NCBI RefSeq assembly: GCF_031755915.1
Contig: NC_083383.1
Location: 27,923,001 to 27,987,000, forward strand
Length of the DNA stretch: 64,000 bases
DNA from: Ziziphus jujuba
Taxonomy: Eukaryota > Streptophyta > Magnoliopsida > Rosales > Rhamnaceae
Reading direction: 5' to 3'
Part shown: positions 46,188-59,021 of the stretch, one piece after another
Layout of the letters: every line of letters starts with the position of its first letter
How positions within the stretch are numbered: the first letter of the stretch is position 1
The notes under the pieces: generated by a model
The model's input: only the letters and a program-made list of their open reading frames with translations
Databases searched by the model: none
What the model was told of the DNA's origin: nothing
Position numbers and translations under genes: made by a program

Positions 46188-46471
46188 TTGTTGAAATACC
46201 ACTAATCCCAAAAGCTTAAGCTTATAGAAGGTAGAATTTCATTTGATTTTATATTTTTTTTTCTAACATTCACCCTTTAATGTAAGTCCGTCTTTTTTGA
46301 ATTTTTTTCTGGATCTTTACATTTGATTTTTTATTTTTGAATGGAATTTTTGGGTGGAATTATTGAGTTTCGAACTCAGGATCTCTTTGATATCTGACTC
46401 TGATATCATATTAAAATATCACTGATCCTAAAAACTTAGTTTTTAGCTTTTAGAATCAATGATATTTCAAC
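46188..46471. mobile_element. Small insertion (284 bp) with inverted ends and 5-bp duplication ACCTG
   Basis: Inserted at the acceptor of the last NPF intron; ACCTG lies on both sides (46183-46187 and 46472-46476). The ends are inverted repeats of about 30 bp: GTTGAAATACCACTAATCCC at left and the reverse complement of GAATCAATGATATTTCAAC at right. On the - strand TGATATCAGAGTC lies about 75 bp in, resembling a tRNA-Met primer site. It could be a MITE or a degenerate TRIM. Confidence 0.6.
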
Positions 46472-46694
46472 ACCTGCCAGATTATATATAGAATCCAAGT
46501 TAGATATGTAAGTAAGCTTTAATTGAACATCTGTAAATTTAATCAAGGCTTTCACTTGAATTGATCTGTGCCACGTGATTCCTCTTCCATTGATACCACA
46601 AATTCGATTGTTCTCCAGTTCCTAATTGCTTAATAAACACTTAATCACTTCTTGAAAATGGGTTCTCATCAGAATCTTGTTTGATATTGGTATA

Positions 46695-47262
46695 TGTTGG
46701 ATAATATATGAGAAGGTATAAGGGAGGAGGCTATATTAAAAAAGATATATATTTGATGAAATGAGGAATGAGTGGCCGAGTATAATTGCAAGAAGGAAGA
46801 ATTAAAGAATGAGTGGCCGAGTATATTTGCAAGAAGGAAGAACTAAAGAAAATGAATGCACCTATAATTGCAAGAAGGAAGAACTAAAAAAAATGGATGC
46901 ACCTTGATATTGCTTTTTCATTCTATTAATACATGTTGGGTATAAGGGCTAATTCATAAGGCCCAAAGGCAGCACAAAGAAGCATACCGCCATGTGCTTG
47001 CTTTTGCTATCATTTTTCAGTGCATGTAAAGGTCCAGCTAATATAAATTTCATGTGTCAACTTGTCAATCTATGGTACTCAATACATATAAAAGCCCAGT
47101 TTATATAAATTACATGTATCAACTTGTCAACCCATTGTAACCAATAAGACGCTTCCTTCTATGCTAAATATTCACTCATAATTTTTTCCTTCATCATGAA
47201 GTTGCCGACTTTGCCAATTAAATTACAAATTATTATTATAATTATTATTTTACTTTTTAACA
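46695..47262. mobile_element. ~568-bp insertion in NPF exon 3, solo-LTR-like
   Basis: Interrupts the exon between the codons equivalent to the TYRYTNIK segment of the intact gene. It starts TGTTGGATAATA and ends TTTTTAACA, TG...CA. No clean duplication remains. Contains short tandem repeats: GAGTGGCCGAGTAT-ATTTGCAAGAAGG-style units three times between 46768 and 46890. Confidence 0.55.
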
Positions 47263-47640
47263 ATGTGCCAATAAGTTTGTAGTTCCAACCAAGAAAACAA
47301 TCACAGCAATCAGCATTGCAATACAAGAAACTCCAAATCCCAAAGCCCAACTGAGGTTTTCTTGTAGTTAGGTTACTATCAAATTGGTTTGCTAATATTC
47401 CTGACATAGACCAAAATAGCACCAATTGAAGAATGAGCTTTTGGCTATGGACTCCTCTGGATGTTTTCCCGTCGAATTGATCGGCTCCAAAAGCCTGATC
47501 ACAAGGTTTATCACCATCTTGCGCAAATGCTACTAGATGTAGAGAAAAGAAGAATAATACTACTTGGAACTCAAATACTAGAGACAGTCACTTTGTTGGT
47601 TTGGTGCATAGAACTGAGAGAAGTTTGTAGAGCCTGGTCC

Positions 47641-47947
47641 CTGTGATCAATATCCCAAGTTATAACCATAAATGATTTAGCTTTTAGATACCTTTGTAAG
47701 AATTAAGAAGTATACTCAATGTTAAACATTGGTTAATTCATAATTCCAACCAAAATTTTGTTTCACATTCAATTTAAATTTGTGAAATTTACTGTTCACA
47801 TGGATATAACACTCTAAATTCTACTACCATTTTTTTTTTTTTGGGGTATAATTTTTTTAATACATTCTGCAGCATGTACAGCGATTGGAACTCCTTTACC
47901 TTCCAGAAATATTTCTATTAGTTTCCACCTAAAGTAAAGTTTCTTTT

Positions 47948-47978
<31 letters not shown>

Positions 47979-49106
47979 GCAATGTCGATCAGGAACTTTT
48001 ATAAGTATAGCAACCTTTACTTGTGAGTTTTATTAATATTTTTCCAAAAATAAAGCAAAAAACAATTGATATATTTGCATTAAGGATATGAAAAAAAAAT
48101 GTTATGACAAAATTATTTCACAGCTGAATTAAGTTTATATTTAACTAGTTATTTTTTGCTCCAATTATCTATTTAAAACACATGTGGAATTAATTAGTCA
48201 CAACTATTTATTTACCAAAAATAATTCCTCACAAATTTTTCTTTTTTTAATAATGGTAGTTGCATCAAAATATTTATTAAATAATTTATTAAATGATATG
48301 ACATTATTTTATTAATTATGATATTTAGTTACATTTATCTTTTAAAAAATTCACTCTTTCAAATATAAATCATATATATTTATTAACAAATAAAAATTAA
48401 TATATTATTATTACAGTAGTATTTGATAAACTCTTTGATAGTTTACAGCACAATTTTTTTTTGAAATAAAATAATAAGCTTCTACATAAACAGGAATATT
48501 GATCTCCAATTCTTCCAACTAGGGATGTGAAAAAGAGAGCTCAAAAGTCCAATACCATATAAAATCCATAGAAAAATGTTTGGTGTAAGTTCGGCCCAAG
48601 CCTAAGCTTGAATCGTCTCATTTCCCTTTAGGTTGGATTTGGATTTTAGATTTTTAATGTATATTTAGTCCAAAGCACAGTCCATTGTGCTGCGTGTTAG
48701 GGTGCCCAGAAACTAAGCTCGAAACTCAACACAGTGAGAAACCTAATTAGATATAATTCATAATTTTTTATGTATTTTTATTCAATTTCCTATAAAATAT
48801 TTATTATATGTTAAGTTGTATTTGTTTATCATTTATTTCATTTTGTATTTTATAATATCATAAATTAAGCTATTATTTTTAATTTTTTATAAAAGAATAT
48901 TAAGGGCAAAAAGATTTCTGATTAAATATTAAACTTCAAAACCAAACAATTTTATAGGCCAATTAATTAATGTTATATTGATTGAAGAAAAAAAAGGTTG
49001 ATAATTATAGGCATTAATTAATTAATTAATTAATATAATGATGTAATGATTGGGAATAATTTACAATATAAGAAATACCAAATATTTCCCTAAATTAAGA
49101 CTTAAC
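47641..49106. other. Pseudogene intron region, AT-rich
   Basis: No exon-2-like sequence (no [11 protein letters not shown] coding) can be found here, unlike in the three better-preserved paralogues. Contains a TA microsatellite near 47955 and poly-T at 47829-47842. Confidence 0.5.
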
Positions 49107-49269
49107 TTTTACCTACTATAAAACTGGCAGACTTCCATCCACCTGATTTGGATCTTAGAACTGGACGACCTTTGTAGTCGACGACAACCTCAACGGTGTC
49201 GTTTAGCAGCTGGGTTTTGGCACCGGAACCAGAGAGGCTGATTATGGGATTTTTGAAAGATTGAAAATT

Positions 49270-51476
49270 GAGTGCTAACTGCTAATCATGCAGATGCTAT
49301 AACTAAATATCATAAAAAAATATTTATTTAAAAAAAATATTTATTTATCAATAAAATGAATAATTTATTCATTTAAATAAATATTCTGTAATTTAAAAAT
49401 AATTTTATATTGTTTTTGAAAAATAATTTTATTAATTATATAATATATATTAATAAAGGAAAAAATCAATCAGTTTTTATCAAATCTATAATAATGGAAT
49501 TGATCACAAATCAATTAACAAATAAAGAAAAAAAATTAATAGAAAAAATCTACTAATTAAAAAAAATAAAAGTTGTTAAATAAAAAATAAGAAGTATTAA
49601 GTAAAATCTTCTTATTATGTATGGTAAATATTTATATATATTATCTATTTTTTTACAAATTAATCAATTGATTTATATATTCCATAGATTTTAAAGAAAT
49701 TTTTTTAAAAAATTATCATTTTATACATTTAACAAATTTATTTATTTAATATACTAATCCAAATTGAAACTTATTTATCAAACAAGGTCTATACGAAATT
49801 TTTAAATGAGGAATGCAAATTGTCCTACTAACATACGGAGCAATTTTAAATGAGTAACGCAAATTGTGCTACTAACTTACGTAGCAATTTTGTGTTGGTT
49901 ATTTTTTTTAAGGAATTTATTATTGGTTCTTATCCATTGCCGTATAAGCATCCACTAAAAATATAATGCGAGTTGGTGAGAGGTATTTCCTTTTTTGGGA
50001 TGATAATGCTTGTTTTTTCCCCATCTTTTGCTAGTTTTGTCGTTTTTGCTGATATTATTGTTGATGTAATGGGTCATGAATTATGACTTGTCTGATGGCT
50101 TGCCAATAATTGAAGGGTTAGGTTGGGAATCTTCTGATTTTCTTTTTAAAGTGATTATAAATCAAATCTCCATCTTATCAGTTTTAACATTTAATTTTAT
50201 TTATTAATTTTTAAATTATCTTTATTAGTTTTAATATTTAATTTTATTTATTAATTTTTAAATTATCTAAAAATCTAATAATTAATAAATATAATTTTCC
50301 TTTTTAATAAAAAAAATTTCACATTAATTTTAACATTAAAAATCGAATATTAGCATGGTTAATATCTATATATATTAATATATTTATCATTGTAATAATT
50401 TTGAGTTAAACAACAGAGCAAGAGGGTTTACAAACAGGTTCAACCTCTTTTGACGTGCGTGCACACACACACACATATATAATATTTTAAAATATTATTT
50501 GTCATTTCAAAATGGATTCCACTAATACTAATTACCAATAATATGGGTACTTTGACCAACAACCAAAAAAAAAAAAAAAAAGTCTTGTATTTTATTATTA
50601 TTCTTTTTGGTATATATATAAAAGAAGAATTAGACAAAGACAGAAAATTCATACGAGGAAGAATCCTACACTCCTTATAAACATGGAGTTGATTTTTAAT
50701 GGAGGCCATGTCATTGCCTTTAGCCCAAACGAACTCTTCTATTTAAGCGTCAATATACTTCTTAAAAACTAGCTTGTTAATGTTCAACATTAGTCAATAA
50801 TAAAAGCACAAGAAGAAATTGAAATTTTCATGGAAAGTTAGCTCAGTTGATAATGTTTTTCACATCTACACTTATAAATTTGCTTAGTTAGTAATGTCTT
50901 TTATATTTATATTTATGAAGTTGTGGATTTGAGATATCAAAAGAGAATTGGGGTAGTTGTGGTTAATGATAAAAAATAAAAAAATAAAAAAATTAAATGT
51001 TGATTAGGTAGCATTAAAAGTCACCAAAATATTGAAGGCTCTTAAAATATAGATTTGATCTTAGATTGGATAAGACATTTTTAAATTGAGTTCAACTGTA
51101 GATGTGGAATATCTAGCCACAACAGCCCTTAAGTATCTATCTATTTGGGATGAGAGAATTCTATTCCTTAACGAAAACCTTAAGAGAGAGGTGTTCAATT
51201 TTATATTTTGGAAGACTAACAATAAAATTATTATTGTTATTATTTTTTATTTTTGTTGTTAAATTTCTTTTTGTTTTTGCTGAGTTTTATGGTCCTATAT
51301 ATAAAAGGTCATATTTTAAAGAGGTGTGTGTGTGTGTATTGTATGTATACATTTAATTTATATTAAAACTAAGTTTATAAATTAAATATAACCAAGAATA
51401 TGTAGTCTCTAGACTATTATCTAGCTTTCACCTCTTGAATATTGATTGGTATTGTTATAGCACTAATACTGTATCA
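49270..51476. other. AT-rich spacer with a possible tRNA-derived SINE relic
   Basis: Mostly featureless. Two ~65-bp tandem copies containing TTTTAACATTTAATTTTATT / TTTTAATATTTAATTTTATT lie at about 50180-50270. 50832-50995 has GTTAGCTCAGTTGATAATG (like a tRNA A box), GTGGATTTGAGATATC (like a B box) and an A-rich tail, suggesting an old SINE. Confidence 0.4.
50832..50995 (+). mobile_element. Possible tRNA-derived SINE relic
   Basis: TTAGCTCAGTTGATAATG resembles a Pol III A box and GGATTTGAGATATC a degenerate B box about 100 bp later. The end is ATAAAAAATAAAAAAATAAA. No target duplication was found, and part of the box region is duplicated internally. Weak call. Confidence 0.35.
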
Positions 51477-54400
51477 TCACACTTTATAGATGTAAGATCT
51501 TGCAAAGTACAAGTAGGCACCAAATCCAAATGCACTAAGTACCGCAAGTAGCCAATAGAAGTAATCAAGGTGTCCTCTGTTTAAATTTGTAGCAAACCAA
51601 CTATCTTGGCCGCTTCCACCAGTTACTTCGTCAATGGCTGAGACAAGGAAGCTGCTTAAAAAGCTCCCCGCACCAAAAATACTAAGATACAAAGCCAGTC
51701 CTATGCTCCTTAGCTCATTTGGTACCTGATCATAAAAAAACTCTTGCAGGCCAACCATGGTGAAAACATCGGCTATTCCGAACATAACATATTGAGGAAG
51801 CAACCACCACACACTTATTGGAACTGTCACACTTGGCCTATCAACCAGATCATATTCTTGTGCAATTTTGAGCCTTTTCGTCTCCACAACAGCTGAAACT
51901 ACCATGGACAGAGCAGATAGAACCATCCCAGTTCCTATTCTCTGCAGCATTGTGATACCTGATGGTTTTCTTGTGAATACTCTAGCTACTGGGACAAGAA
52001 AGCGGTCATAAATGGGAACGAAGAGAACAATGGCAAGGCTCAAGAAAGATTGAAGCGAAGCAGCAGGTATTTCAAACCCGGGTACAATTGTTCTTTTCAT
52101 GGTAGCACCTTGCTTGGTAAAGAAAGTTGACGATTGTGCAAACACAATAGCATATGCCAGGCATGTCCCCCATATCGGAACAAGTCTAAGTACAGCTTTC
52201 GCTTCCTCAACCTCTGCCACGCTACAATATGTCTTCCCATCTTCCTTTGAACCATTTGGTACAATCAGAGCTTTGTTGAGGAATCTGTCAGATTACACAA
52301 TATAAATGATGCAAAAGGAGCTTTGCCCTTAACAAATAAGCATTAATCAAACATCAGAACAATTTTGATATACTTAAAAAGGGATATTCTCTTACTTGAA
52401 TTGAACTGAACTTTGTTGAGGTAATCTTCCATGAGATTCCTCTTCAGTTGCTATCGCAGATGAATCTGTTCTCCAGTTCCTAATTGCTGTAATAAATACC
52501 GTACTAATTCGTAAAAATGGGCTCTTTTCATCTTGTTTAATATTGGTATACCTATAAGTTCTAGTTCCAGCCAAGAAAACAATAAAACCAATTATCATTG
52601 CAATGCAAGGAACTCCAAAACCCAGTGCCCAGCTGAGATTTTCTTGTATGTAGCTTACAGTAAAATATGTTACAACAGTGCCTGAATTTAAACCAAAATA
52701 CCACCAGTTGAAGAATGAGCTTTTGGCTTTGGACTCCTCTGGATCTTCTCCATTGAACTGATCAGCTCCAAAAGCCTGAACACAAGGTTTGTGTCCACCT
52801 TGCGCAAATGCCACTAGATATAGCGAAAAGAAGAATAATACTACTTGGAACTGAGAAGGACCAGTTGAGATGGTCGTTTTGTTGATTTGGTTGAGAGAAG
52901 GGCTATAGAAAGGTAGCAGAGTTGACAGAGCTAACAAACCTATTCCCTGTGATTGAGTAACAATCTTATCAAAGTGGAAAATTATTAGCTTAGAATATTT
53001 AAGATTTTTGTCCCTGTAATTCGAAGCAGCATCTATTTTTGTTTTAGAACTTTATTTTATAATTTCAAGAGCTTATACATAATTCATTTCTGTAAGACAA
53101 AAAGTAAAATAAAAATGAAGTTCTGTGTATTATATGTATGTTATATGTGTCACAAACAGGTTGCTCCAAATATATATCTTAAGGTTTTTTTTTTTTTTTT
53201 TTTTCGTTTCTTGTTTTTCGTTTTTTGTTTTTTAATTTTTTTTTTTATATACCAATATATAAAGGAAAATATCCATGGAACAAATAAAGTTAATTTGTTA
53301 CACTTTCATAAAAAGGATTGCTAAACAAGTAAAGTATGCAGATAACATCAAATCTGGAAACGAGGCAGACTATTGGACGACACCTAACTTAAGGCCAACA
53401 ACAAAAACAGAAGCAAGCAAAAGGGAGAGATCAATGTATTTTTGCTCCTAAAAACTACAAAACTGAGCAAATAATCTAAAATAATAATAATAATTTTTGT
53501 TTTCCATCTTTATTTAAGGAAAATTCTACCTTTGTATCTCTAATTTAAAAAAGTTTATATTTTAGGCTTTCAGAATTAACAATGCTTAGAGGTCCACAAT
53601 TTTAAAATTTGTAATATGATTAATAAAAGGATTAGAATGAATTCAACCGTTTTCGCTCCCTAAGTTTAGCACTCGTAGCTAGCTAGCAAGCTCACGTACA
53701 CCGCAGGCTAGTAAGACAAATGAGGCCCTTGCAAAGTGCCATAACGCAGAGAGAAACATCGATAATATTAGTAAAAAAGTGCAATTTGTGATTCTTAGCA
53801 TTTTTGTGACTAAAAGTAAAATTCATAGCACAAGATGACATGGGACCTAGAAGGACAGATTCTTAGTATTTTTTTTTTTTTTTTTTTCCCTCCTACGAAA
53901 AAGAGGTTCAACTAAACCAAAAGCCAAGTAACCCCAAAGGAAATCAACAACAGAGGACATAACTTAGCCATAAAATGAAAGATATCCTTATCTAGTTTAC
54001 GATTGTGAGATGAATCATTCACCAAAATAAACAAATTATGAGATGAATCTTTACTAGGATAGATTATTAAAAAAAAGAAAAAAGAAAAAAAAAAAAAAGA
54101 AGAAATTGATGAGGTAAAAAGTGTAAAATGGTAAAACAATATATTTAAAAGGGACCCTGTGGACCACCTGGCATTACTAAAGTTTGCAAGCTATAATTAA
54201 AGGGAAATGGAAAGAGAGAAACCAGAACGTAGAGGACTGAAGCAACCACAATGGTGCGGTATCGCCCCAGAAAAGAATCAGCTACAAAAGCTCCCAACAG
54301 AGGCAGCAGCAACGACGTTCCAGACCATGCGTTTACATTCTCAGCCGCAGTAGCCGTGGATTGTCCCAGCGGTCCGGTGAGAAAGTTTATTAGATTGGAA

Positions 54401-54682
54401 CTAATCCCATAGTACGCGAATCTCTCAGTAATCTCCACACCTGTCCGAGTTCCAAAGAAAAAACAAATCATCCTTTGTTGACTAAATAATTAGTATGTAG
54501 AAATCCAGATTCCGATTGGTTGATGGGTTTTTACCTATGATTAAACCCGCGGATCTCCATCCACCTGATTTGGATCTAAGAACGGGGCTTCCTTTGTAGT
54601 CAACGACACCCTCCACCGTGTAGTCCAGCAGCAGCGGAGTTTCTTCACCGGAACGAGAGCTGATGGAATTGGAGATTGCCAT
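51477..54682 (-). CDS. NPF5.10-like: NRT1/PTR family transporter, NPF5.10-like, intact, 574 aa
   Basis: Four exons: 54682-54535, 54440-54223, 52946-52396 and 52284-51477. Introns are GT-AG and the joined frame is open (1,725 nt, TGA stop). Exon 2 (218 bp) and exon 4 (808 bp) have the same lengths as in the gene at 35526. ExxER is at residues 52-56 (EITER). The N-terminus carries EETPLL (13-18), a canonical acidic dileucine motif of the kind that can route plant membrane proteins to the tonoplast; the gene at 35526 has only the imperfect DAETPLLN. The C-terminus is FARSYIYKV. Expected to be a 12-helix proton-coupled carrier, possibly for nitrate, by family. The long intron 2 (about 1.28 kb) holds T/A homopolymers only. 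Confidence 0.93.
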
Positions 54683-55949
54683 TTGGAAGACAAAGTTAGT
54701 GTAGAGCGCCTCACCACAATAAAGCAGGAAAGGAAGAGTAGAATATCAATTGAACAATGAAACGTTGGCTCAAAATTTGTTTATAGAACTTGAAAAATGT
54801 AGGATGGACTGTTGATATGAGCTGGTTTGGCTTTTCTGGTGAAATAGAATAATCAGTAAACGGAGTTCGATAATTATTATTATTATAATGATTATTATTG
54901 GTAAAAGGTTCTATAATTCTTATTTATATATTGAAGGGGTAGAAAACGTGGGTCAAGCCGGTCAATTCCAGTAAGTGTGGGTTTTTGTTTTTTTTTTTTT
55001 TTTGGGTAAATCCAGTATGTATGGGTTTGGAAGTTTAATTCAACAGGGAAAAAAAAAAAAAAGAAGAAAAAAAAAGTGATTTTATCCAAATAATTACTAC
55101 CTCTCCTATCATTAGGAAATATTTCATTTATTAGGATAATTTTAAAAGTATTCCTCAAATTTTAAATAAATTACTTACACCTTTTCATGTCTGTTCTCTT
55201 TCCCATTTCTGTTTACAATATGTCTTATTTACCACAAAAACACCGAAAAAAAAAAAAAAAACAATATGTCTTTTCTTTCTTACGTGGCAATTGAAATTAT
55301 TGCTTTACCCTTAAAAAGCGGTGCTAGAAAATTTTGCTACAACAATATTAATTAGAAAACTATTCTGCTACAACCCTTGAGTCATGTTTTCCAATTTTTC
55401 TGTCAGGGATTAGTAATTTGCTGTTAGGGTTCTGCAATTTTTGTATAGTATAACCAGTGTTCTCCTCTACGATTTTACACATTTAAACCTTATTTAACAT
55501 TTCCAAAACCCTTTAGAATGAAAAAGTTGCAGAACTTTCAAGCACTTATTGTTAGGGTAAAAAATATGGAGGAAATATAAAGTAGAATGGGGATAATAAT
55601 GCTAATTAATATGCTATTTTCTGACATATCAATTATCTGTATTTATATTAACAACTATGAATATGAAAATCAATTGATATATGATCAAATAATATACCTC
55701 GAAAGAGTAATATAACTTTTGTTTCTAATCGTCAGGTGAGGCATAGCATAGAATTACATACTTATTGTTTACAAAAATATGAAATTTTCATCAACTAACA
55801 GTATAAGGTTGTACTGTTTTTAAGAAACAGTATAATGCATATTGTCTTTTGTGCTTTAAAGATAACTTAGCCTTCAACTATTTTTAGTCTACCCTATTAA
55901 CAAAAAAACATAGGACTTCAAAGTCCCATTACAAAATAAAGCATGAATC
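54683..55949. other. Spacer upstream of the last NPF gene, no gene recognised
   Basis: Contains A/T homopolymers (54989-55005, 55050-55062, 55245-55261) and AT-rich DNA. Open frames here are driven by homopolymers. Confidence 0.5.
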
Positions 55950-56407
55950 CATCAAATATTTAACCCTAACCATAAAATTAACAACTAACCATAAATAACC
56001 CAAGCACAAAAAATTTCCTGCAACCATTAACTAAAATCCCTTTCAACCACCAAATCCAATAAATAAATAAATAAATAAATACTGCAACTTTCTATTGTTG
56101 TTGTCTTGTGCCTATTAAAAATAATAAAGTTAGCAGATCTGTTTGAGCTGGAATTGAAGTTGAAGTACTCTTAGTCCCTTGACCACTTACAGCATTATCC
56201 TAAGTAATAAGACACATTGATTGCATTAGAGTTCATATGTTGTTTGCCAAAAAAAAAAAATAATAATAATAGTAATTGAGCAGATTACATTAGTTGAGAA
56301 TAAGAAACCCCTTGACCACTTGTAGCATTGCCCTAAATAATAAGACACAATAATTGCATTAGAGTTCATATGTTGTTTGGAAAAAACAAAAAAAAAAAAA
56401 AAAAAAC

Positions 56408-56438
<31 letters not shown>

Positions 56439-57487
56439 ACAAACAAAACAAAAAAAAAAAAGAAAGAAAGAAAGAAAAGAAAAAAGCAACTGAGCATATT
56501 ACATTATTTGAGAATAAGTTGTTGAATATGAAACTAAAATTGAAGTACTTATACCATTACCCTAAGTAATAAAACATGATAATTGCATTAGAGTTCATAT
56601 GTTGTTTACAACACTAATAATAGCAATAGTAAAATAATAATAATAAATAAATTATTTACTTAGCATATTGCATTACCTGAGAATAAGACGCTGTTGTTGA
56701 AGCATTCCCAGTCCCTTGACCACTTGTAGCATTACCTTAAGTAACAAGGCAAAATAATTGCATTAAAGTTCATATGTTGTTTGCAGCACATAAAAATAAA
56801 TAAATTAGTAATTGGGCAGATTTACTTGTGCGGTTCTTGCTTTCTTTATATTGCCAAGGACTTTAGGGCATGATCCTTTAATATTGCCCTAAACCTTTGT
56901 AAAGTCTACACTTCACCGTAAATGACTGTTTTTCTTTGACTGATTCATTTGCTTCTTTTCTCCTAGCCATTTTTGGACTGCCAAGCACCTTTTTCTTATT
57001 TGAGGATAGCAGTTTAGCTATCTCATTTTTGGCATATAGCTTCATTGGGTATATAGTGAATCATGTTGTCATATGTAGTTAAGTATGCTTTTTTGGTCAA
57101 ACTCTTATCAACATAAGTAGGAGGATCAGTTCCCAAATTGCATTAGAATTACTAATGCATGCCATTACATGGTTACAAGGTATTCCATTAAGCTACCAAA
57201 CTTTACAATCACAAATATATTTGTCCAAATGAATAGAAATAAATTTTGTTTCCTTTATTATCTCAAATTTATGATCACCAGCACATATAACTTTAATATT
57301 TGTTCCTTCCAGTTGAGACATATTATCTCATTATCTAATTCATAATTAGATAAATTCTCTTCATTTTCACTACCATAAGTAGATTCAACACTTATAGTTT
57401 CCTCATCAACTAAACTTTCATTCAACTCTTCTCATTGTCACCATCATCATCCTCCATTCAAATTGCTCATTAGGTACAAATTCCTTA
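55950..57487 (-). pseudogene. Second MULE-type transposase relic (SWIM region and C-terminal tail)
   Basis: Read on the - strand. 57480-57330 is an acidic stretch (EELNESLVDEETISVES, then GSENEENL). About 57290-57130 is a SWIM-like zinc region with LNGIPCNHVMACISNSNA. About 57060-56930 reads YPMKLYAKNEIAKLL and KKKVLGSPKMARRKEANES, the basic linker before the zinc knuckle in MuDR transposases. Then come repeated small exons (56820-56170) and an A/C-rich tail. Stops occur at several points and the catalytic core is missing between the acidic stretch and SWIM, as in the MULE at 669-6699. I could not identify terminal inverted repeats for it. A giant LTR begins at its 5' side at 57488. Confidence 0.65.
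56170..56820 (-). repeat. Tandem repeat of a ~160-bp unit containing a small exon
   Basis: Four units share CCCTTGACCACTTGTAGCAT-ACC, CCTAA-TAATAA-ACA, TTGCATTAGAGTTCATATGT and GCA-ATT-CATTA--TGAGAATAAG. On the - strand each reads as an acceptor-like tract followed by NATSGQGTGNAST-type codons and a CAG|GTAAT donor-like end. A/T and CAAAA homopolymer expansions (56250-56270, 56380-56485) lie in the unit junctions. Confidence 0.75.
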
Positions 57488-58168
57488 TGTAACTTCGTAA
57501 CTCGAAGAAACGCGCCAAATTTAAATTTTTGATCAAATTTGACCAAAGTATATAAGGGTTGACTAGGTAGATCCTACGGTTGACTTTTTATTATAAGAGG
57601 ATTTTTACCTTGGTTGAGGTATCGTGGCGAAGTATTCGTCGATACGAGTTTGTAAACTAGTAGTACACTAAACTCGAAGCTATGATTAGAAAGTTATTAT
57701 CAAAAACAAAGTGCAGCTCAGATTGATCAGCGAGTTTGGAATTGACTTTTTATTTTTATGGATTTTAATATTGACTCATGTACCATGTGGTAATACTTGT
57801 CGGTACGAGTCCCTAAACTAGCGACAACACTAAATTTGGACCTATGGTTGAAAACTTATGGATTTATAAAGTTGTGTCTATTTTTTAGAATTGACTTTAT
57901 CGGATAATGGAATATTTAGAGAGGTCCCTTATGGATGTCACGTATCACCAATTAACAGGTGTTACGTGTCATCAATTGGTAATTGGCAATGCCATGTGTC
58001 ACCAATCGATGGTTGCCATGTGTCATCATAAAAACAAACAAATGAAAAAAAATTGTTTTTATTCTTCTTTTTCTATTTTCTCTTTTTCTTTTCTAGTTCT
58101 TTTTCCTTCTCTCCCTCTTTTTTTTTTTTTTTTTTTCTCTCTTGTCCCCCTAGCAGAAACAACCCCTC

Positions 58169-58227
<59 letters not shown>

Positions 58228-58953
58228 ATCTCGTTGACCGATTGATTGTAGTAAGGCGACATGCACCGACTGATGTGGGAACCCATGACCAGGAGATGCC
58301 AATGGCCAAGTCTCTGGGTGTTTGGCTAGTGGAAGCACCAAGATTGGTGGTCCGACACTGGTGGCCGATATCCCTCTATTCACCAATTTTCTAGTGATCT
58401 CCAGTCAATTTTTCAGTCCTCTCCCCCTAACTTGAGCATTTTGAAGCTGATGGTGGCCTCCGTTCATCTTAATTCGAGTGGTGTACAAAGTGGATGAGTT
58501 TGGCAACAATTGCTGATGGGAAATCCGACCCCACCGATGATATCAAGCCCAACGGAGGTTAGTAACGTGTTTCTCTTCCTTTTAGCTTTCTATTGGTACC
58601 TTGTTTGTGAATTATGGTGGTGTATTTGAAATATTACCATTTTTGAATAAATTTTTGTATTTAATGTTAAAATGGTGTGAAATTGCATATGTACATGTTT
58701 AGATATATATGTGTTTATGTATGTTTGTAAATACATATATAGGTGTAATATTGTGGGTATGTGTATATATGAATATATACAAATGTATATATATACATTG
58801 GTATATATATATATATATGAGTGTGTGTGTGTATGTGTGTGAGTATGTGAGTGTAATTAAATTTGTATATATAAGTATATTTATTATATACTTTTATATA
58901 TTTGTTATATATATATATATATATATATAATGTATATTTTTTAAAAGATTGTA

Positions 58954-59021
<68 letters not shown>

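Larger units (their letters stand above)
45339..49265 (-). pseudogene. NPF5.10-like pseudogene, decayed, with two insertions and no exon 2
   Basis: Exon 1 remnant at about 49265-49107 (LLNDTVEVVVDYKGRPVL, donor still present, start codon lost). I found no exon 2 between 49107 and 47640. Exon 3 is split: 47640-47263 and 46694-46545, with a ~568-bp insertion between and frameshifts in the second part. Exon 4 runs 46184-45339: a one-base deletion after REFTG near 45880, then a TAA for a Lys codon near 45769, then an open 136-codon tail that overruns the usual stop. The intron before exon 4 holds a 284-bp insertion. It resembles the two intact neighbours throughout, so it is a dead paralogue. Confidence 0.85.

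Noticed and set aside
50832..50855. tRNA gene
   Set aside because: Only an A-box-like sequence is present; no cloverleaf with acceptor and anticodon stems can be drawn, so a SINE relic is the most that can be said.
58053..58394. Ser/Leu- and Arg/Glu-repeat open frames
   Set aside because: They are produced by the CT tract at 58163-58218 and flanking T runs inside giant LTR copy 3.
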